A stretch of 8,254 bases of DNA from Paracoccaceae bacterium. Its GTDB lineage: Bacteria > Pseudomonadota > Alphaproteobacteria > Rhodobacterales > Rhodobacteraceae. Location of the stretch: positions 1 through 8,254 of the forward strand of contig SKKS01000313.1 in NCBI GenBank assembly GCA_007123625.1, read 5' to 3'. The notes below the pieces were generated by a model that saw nothing but the letters and a program-made list of their open reading frames with translations, was not told the origin of the DNA and did not search any database. Shown here piece after piece: positions 5,565 to 8,254 of the stretch. The position numbers were made by a program, and so were the translations under genes. Numbering within the stretch: position 1 is the stretch's first letter; every line of letters starts with the position of its first letter.

Positions 5565-7541
5565 TCAGCGCCGTCGTTTGGTCCAGATCTCCGAATCGAT
5601 CAGGTCCTGAAGCTGTCGCGACAGTGCGGCACGATCCTCGCCCAGATCGGTGGTGTCGTGCAACCCGGAGCGTTCGGACCGGTGCCGGGCCTGCGCCGCC
5701 TGTCCCAGCCGCCAGGTCACGCCCTCGTCCGCCAGGTCGGCCAGATCCTCCATCGCCTCGCGGGTTTCCATATCGGTGGCGCGGCGCGCGAACATCCTGG
5801 CGAATTCGTCCCGCAGGCAGCTTTGCGCCATGAAACGGTCCGTGCGGTTGCGGACCGGGGGCGCGATGCGCACATGCGGCAGCGCCATCAGCGCGGACAG
5901 GGCGCCGGGGGCTGCGGCCTCAAGGCGGGTGCCCAGCCCCGCAGTCGATCCTGTGGCTTCGGGGTCCCGTGCCAGTTCGGCCAGCAATGCCTTGCGCAGG
6001 CTTTCGTGTCCGGGATCGCGCATGGTGGCGCGTTCGAGCGATTCTTCGAAATCGGGCAGCAGTGCGGGATGGGTGATCAGGGTCGCAAGGATGATCGCCT
6101 CGCGCAAGTGTTCGCCCACCTGGCCATCGGACCCTGCCGCAAGCAGCGTGCCGCGTGTGCTGGCCAGCGCGGCGGCAGGCGGCTGCCAGCGTGCGGGGCC
6201 CTTCCCACCGGCAAAGGTGCGAGTGGCAAAGGCGCGGGCGCGGGGGCTGGCGGGGGGGGCGAAGGTCTCGCGCCGCAGGCGGCGCAGTTCCTCGGCATAG
6301 TGGCCGCGCAGGTTCTGGTCCGTGATGTGCCCCAGCGCCGTGCGCAGTCGCGCGTCCAGCGCCGCGCGGCGCTCGGGGCTGTCGAAGACCTGCCCTTCGG
6401 TTTCGCGCTGCCACAACAGGCGCACGAGGGGCAGCGCGCCGTCCAGAAGGCTGCGCATGGCGCCCGGACCGCCCGCGCGCAACAGATCGTCCGGGTCCTG
6501 TCCGGCGGGCAGAAGCACGAATCGCAGCGAGCGTTCGGGCGCCAGCAGCGGCAGCGCCACGTCGATCAGCCGCATGGCCGCGCGCAGCCCCGCCGTATCG
6601 CCGTCCAGCGCCACGACAGGTTCGGGCGACAGACGCCAGAGCATATGCAACTGCTCTTCTGTCACGGCGGTGCCCAGCGGCGCGACCGCTGCGCTGAACC
6701 CCGCTGCCGACAGCGCGATCACGTCCATGTAGCCCTCGGCCACGATCAGAGGTGTCTGCCCTCCGGCCAGCGCGGTGCGGGCGGCTTCGGCGTTGTAGAG
6801 CGTGCGCCCCTTGTCGAACAGCGCGGTTTCGGGAGAGTTCAGGTACTTAGCCCGCGCATTCGCCTGCATCGCGCGCCCGCCGAAGGCAATGCAGCGCCCG
6901 CGCAGGTCGCGAATCGGATAGATGATGCGCCCCCGGAACCGGTCATAGGGCGCGCCGCCATCGTCGGGGCGTGCGGCAAGTCCGGCATCGATGATCAGAT
7001 CGGGTGCCACGCCCGCGTCGGTCAGATGCGTCCACAGCGCCTGGCGCGCATCGGGCGCGAAGCCAAGCCCGAATCGGTCGATGGTCTCGGTGCGCAGGCC
7101 GCGCCGTTCCAGATAGTCGCGCGCCGCAGTTGCCGCAGCGGTGGAAAGCTGCATCCGGAAGAACCGCGCCGCGGCTTCGCAGACCTCGGCCAGCTGGGCG
7201 CTGCGATCAGCCTTGCGGGCGGCGGCGGCATCGCGCGCGGGCATGGTCATCCCGGCCTCGCGGGCAAGCGCCTCGACCGCTTCCATGAAGCTCATGTTCT
7301 GCGATTCGCGCAGGAAGGTGACGGCGTCGCCCTTGGCGTGGCAGCCAAAGCAGTAATAGAAGCCCTTCTTGTCGTCGACATGGAAAGACGCCGATTTTTC
7401 CTGATGAAAGGGGCAGGGCGCCCACATGTCGCCCTTGCCGGGCTTGGACTTGCGCATGTCCCATACGACGTTGCGCCCGATCACCGACGTGATCGAGACC
7501 CGTGTGCGCAATTCATCCAGAAATCCAGGGGGCAGACTCAT
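5565..7541 (-). CDS. dnaG: DNA primase DnaG
   Basis: Replicative primase of 658 aa; it makes the RNA primers for lagging-strand synthesis and works with the DnaB helicase at the fork. The N-terminal CHC2 zinc-binding domain has C43-x2-H46 and C64-x2-C67 (CPFH...CFGC). The polymerase core contains YLERRGL and IDRFGLGFAPD, then the basic RFRGRIIYPIRD and FGGRAM (about 201-224). The Toprim domain shows E269 in VAEGYMDV and D313/D315 in ALDGDTAG. The C-terminal third (about 500-658) is the variable, helix-rich helicase-binding part. ATG 7541 is chosen because MSLPPGFLDELRTRVSI matches the usual DnaG beginning; there is no good ribosome-binding site in front of it. An in-frame GTG at 7619 would add 26 unlikely residues. 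It is followed by rpoD after 180 nt. No rpsU precedes it; the divergent msrB does. Confidence 0.97.
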   Translation of the reverse strand: MSLPPGFLDELRTRVSITSVIGRNVVWDMRKSKPGKGDMWAPCPFHQEKSASFHVDDKKGFYYCFGCHAKGDAVTFLRESQNMSFMEAVEALAREAGMTMPARDAAAARKADRSAQLAEVCEAAARFFRMQLSTAAATAARDYLERRGLRTETIDRFGLGFAPDARQALWTHLTDAGVAPDLIIDAGLAARPDDGGAPYDRFRGRIIYPIRDLRGRCIAFGGRAMQANARAKYLNSPETALFDKGRTLYNAEAARTALAGGQTPLIVAEGYMDVIALSAAGFSAAVAPLGTAVTEEQLHMLWRLSPEPVVALDGDTAGLRAAMRLIDVALPLLAPERSLRFVLLPAGQDPDDLLRAGGPGAMRSLLDGALPLVRLLWQRETEGQVFDSPERRAALDARLRTALGHITDQNLRGHYAEELRRLRRETFAPPASPRARAFATRTFAGGKGPARWQPPAAALASTRGTLLAAGSDGQVGEHLREAIILATLITHPALLPDFEESLERATMRDPGHESLRKALLAELARDPEATGSTAGLGTRLEAAAPGALSALMALPHVRIAPPVRNRTDRFMAQSCLRDEFARMFARRATDMETREAMEDLADLADEGVTWRLGQAAQARHRSERSGLHDTTDLGEDRAALSRQLQDLIDSEIWTKRRR

Positions 7542-7554
7542 GGCGCCAATATCG

Positions 7555-7566
7555 GCCCGCGCGGGC
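7555..7566. repeat. Perfect GC palindrome just upstream of dnaG
   Basis: GCCCGCGCGGGC is a perfect 12-bp palindrome lying 13 nt before the dnaG ATG. It could form a small hairpin near the ribosome entry site of a gene that already lacks a clear Shine-Dalgarno sequence. At this G+C content it may be chance. Confidence 0.3.
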
Positions 7567-7653
7567 GCGCTGTCCACAAGGAACCGCGCCGACGGGGCGG
7601 TGTCGGGCGGGCGCTGCACGAAACCGTGACCCGGGCGACGCGGAAACGGGGGT

Positions 7654-7679
7654 ACCCTGCTCTAACTACAGAGGTGGGT
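7654..7679. promoter_or_regulatory. Imperfect dyad in the dnaG-msrB divergent region
   Basis: Arms ACCCTGCTCT (7654-7663) and AGAGGTGGGT (7670-7679) pair at eight of ten positions around AACTAC. It sits 49 nt before the msrB ATG and 112 nt from the dnaG ATG, suitable for an operator serving one or both genes. The palindrome GGGTACCC (7650-7657) overlaps its left edge. No sigma-70 or ECF promoter with correct spacing was found by eye in 7542-7728. Confidence 0.3.
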
Positions 7680-7715
7680 GCAAGACTGCTCGACCGCAGA
7701 CCACAGTTCACAGAC

Positions 7716-7720
7716 GGAGG
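7716..7720 (+). promoter_or_regulatory. Ribosome-binding site of msrB
   Basis: GGAGG lies eight bases before the ATG at 7729-7731. It supports that start, which also gives a complete Tat signal peptide. Confidence 0.75.
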
Positions 7721-7728
7721 CCACGCAG

Positions 7729-8254
7729 ATGATCACGCGCCGGAAGATGTTGTTCACGGGGGCCGCGCTGGTACCCGTCGCTGCACTTGTGGGGGCAGGG
7801 GCCGTCGGACACCGCGCCCGCGCCGCAGAAGGCACCTTTCCCTTTACGCTGAGCGATGACGAATGGCGCGACCGGCTGACGCCTGCGCAATACGCGGTGC
7901 TGCGCGACCACGCCACCGAACGCGCCTTCACCAACGCGCTGATGGGCGAACGCTCGCCCCTGCTGGACGAGGACCGGCCCGGAACCTACAACTGCGCAGG
8001 CTGCGGGCAGGCGCTTTACCGGTCCGAGACCAAGTATGACAGCCGGACCGGCTGGCCCAGTTTCTGGGCCGAGATCGATGGCGCCGTGGGCACGATGGAG
8101 GACCGCAGCTTCTTCATGGTGCGCATCGAGGTGCATTGCGCGAATTGCGGCGGCCATCAGGGCCATGTGTTCAATGACGGGCCGCAGCCTACGGGGTTGC
8201 GCCATTGCATCAACGGCCTGGCCATGACCTTTACCCCCGACGAGACCGGTGTGG
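7729..8254 (+). CDS. msrB: Tat-exported methionine-R-sulfoxide reductase MsrB (3' end outside window)
   Basis: Repairs proteins by reducing methionine-R-sulfoxide; the signal peptide places it in the periplasm. The 175 residues visible begin MITRRKMLFTG, a twin-arginine motif (R4-R5) followed by a hydrophobic stretch and an ARA cleavage site at 30-32. The MsrB domain then follows: zinc ligands C89-x2-C92 (CAGC) and C137-x2-C140 (CANC), GWPSFW at 108-113, the GGHQGHVFNDGP motif at 141-152, and the catalytic Cys C160 in RHCIN. The usual resolving Cys position before GWPSF is Thr107 (DSRTGWPSF), and no other non-zinc Cys is present in the visible part. Recycling therefore probably differs from the classical two-Cys mechanism. 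The reading frame runs off the window end, just after the catalytic Cys region, so only a short tail is missing. It is divergent from dnaG. Confidence 0.95.
   Translation, partial: MITRRKMLFTGAALVPVAALVGAGAVGHRARAAEGTFPFTLSDDEWRDRLTPAQYAVLRDHATERAFTNALMGERSPLLDEDRPGTYNCAGCGQALYRSETKYDSRTGWPSFWAEIDGAVGTMEDRSFFMVRIEVHCANCGGHQGHVFNDGPQPTGLRHCINGLAMTFTPDETGV

Noticed and set aside
7643..7666. ECF-type promoter (GGAAAC ... TCTAA) before msrB
   Set aside because: The two elements are several bases closer together than the known spacing for such promoters, and the -35 element is imperfect.
5421..7859. 812-codon open frame on the + strand, antisense to dnaG
   Set aside because: Its protein is a low-complexity mix of Arg, Gly, Ala and Gln with no recognisable motif. 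It covers dnaG, which has complete CHC2 and Toprim motifs, and runs past the msrB start. Long antisense frames are common opposite GC-rich genes.

Overview
The window looks like chromosomal DNA from an alphaproteobacterium, most likely of the Rhodobacteraceae (roseobacter-type). G+C is high through most coding regions, the RpoD and DnaG proteins are of alphaproteobacterial length and style, and two exported enzymes carry twin-arginine (Tat) signals. Names come from protein motifs read by eye; no database search was possible.

Layout. (1) Positions 1-227 are a mostly non-coding leader with two short dyads. (2) 228-1904 (+) encodes a Tat-exported metallophosphoesterase/5'-nucleotidase, closed by a strong intrinsic terminator at 1928-1956. 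(3) A leftward block follows, in transcription order from right to left: dnaG (7541-5565), rpoD (5384-3381), a short GIY-YIG-like protein (3358-3035), an uncharacterised protein with a PD-(D/E)XK-type nuclease signature (about 2990 or 3038 down to 2355), and a 94-aa HlyU-family (PF10115-type) protein (2326-2042). (4) 7729-8254 (+) is the 5' part of a Tat-exported methionine sulfoxide reductase B, divergent from dnaG and cut by the window end.

dnaG-rpoD is the core of the macromolecular-synthesis arrangement (primase plus housekeeping sigma factor). No rpsU gene lies directly upstream of dnaG. The genes after rpoD are tightly packed: a 22-nt gap, an overlap or 44-nt gap depending on the start, and a 28-nt gap. 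They could be read through from rpoD. The two flanking exported enzymes act outside the cytoplasm, on nucleotides or phosphoesters and on oxidised methionine, and are not obviously linked to the central block.

The least ordinary part is 2355-3358. Two putative nuclease-fold proteins sit side by side behind rpoD. The first is visibly AT-richer than its neighbours (about 50% G+C by hand count over 3121-3360), and the second seems to begin at a non-ATG codon overlapping the stop of the first. The rpoD leader holds a tandem 13-bp repeat inside the loop of an imperfect hairpin. I see no CRISPR array, insertion sequence, rRNA or tRNA, and nothing I can defend as an entirely new system.
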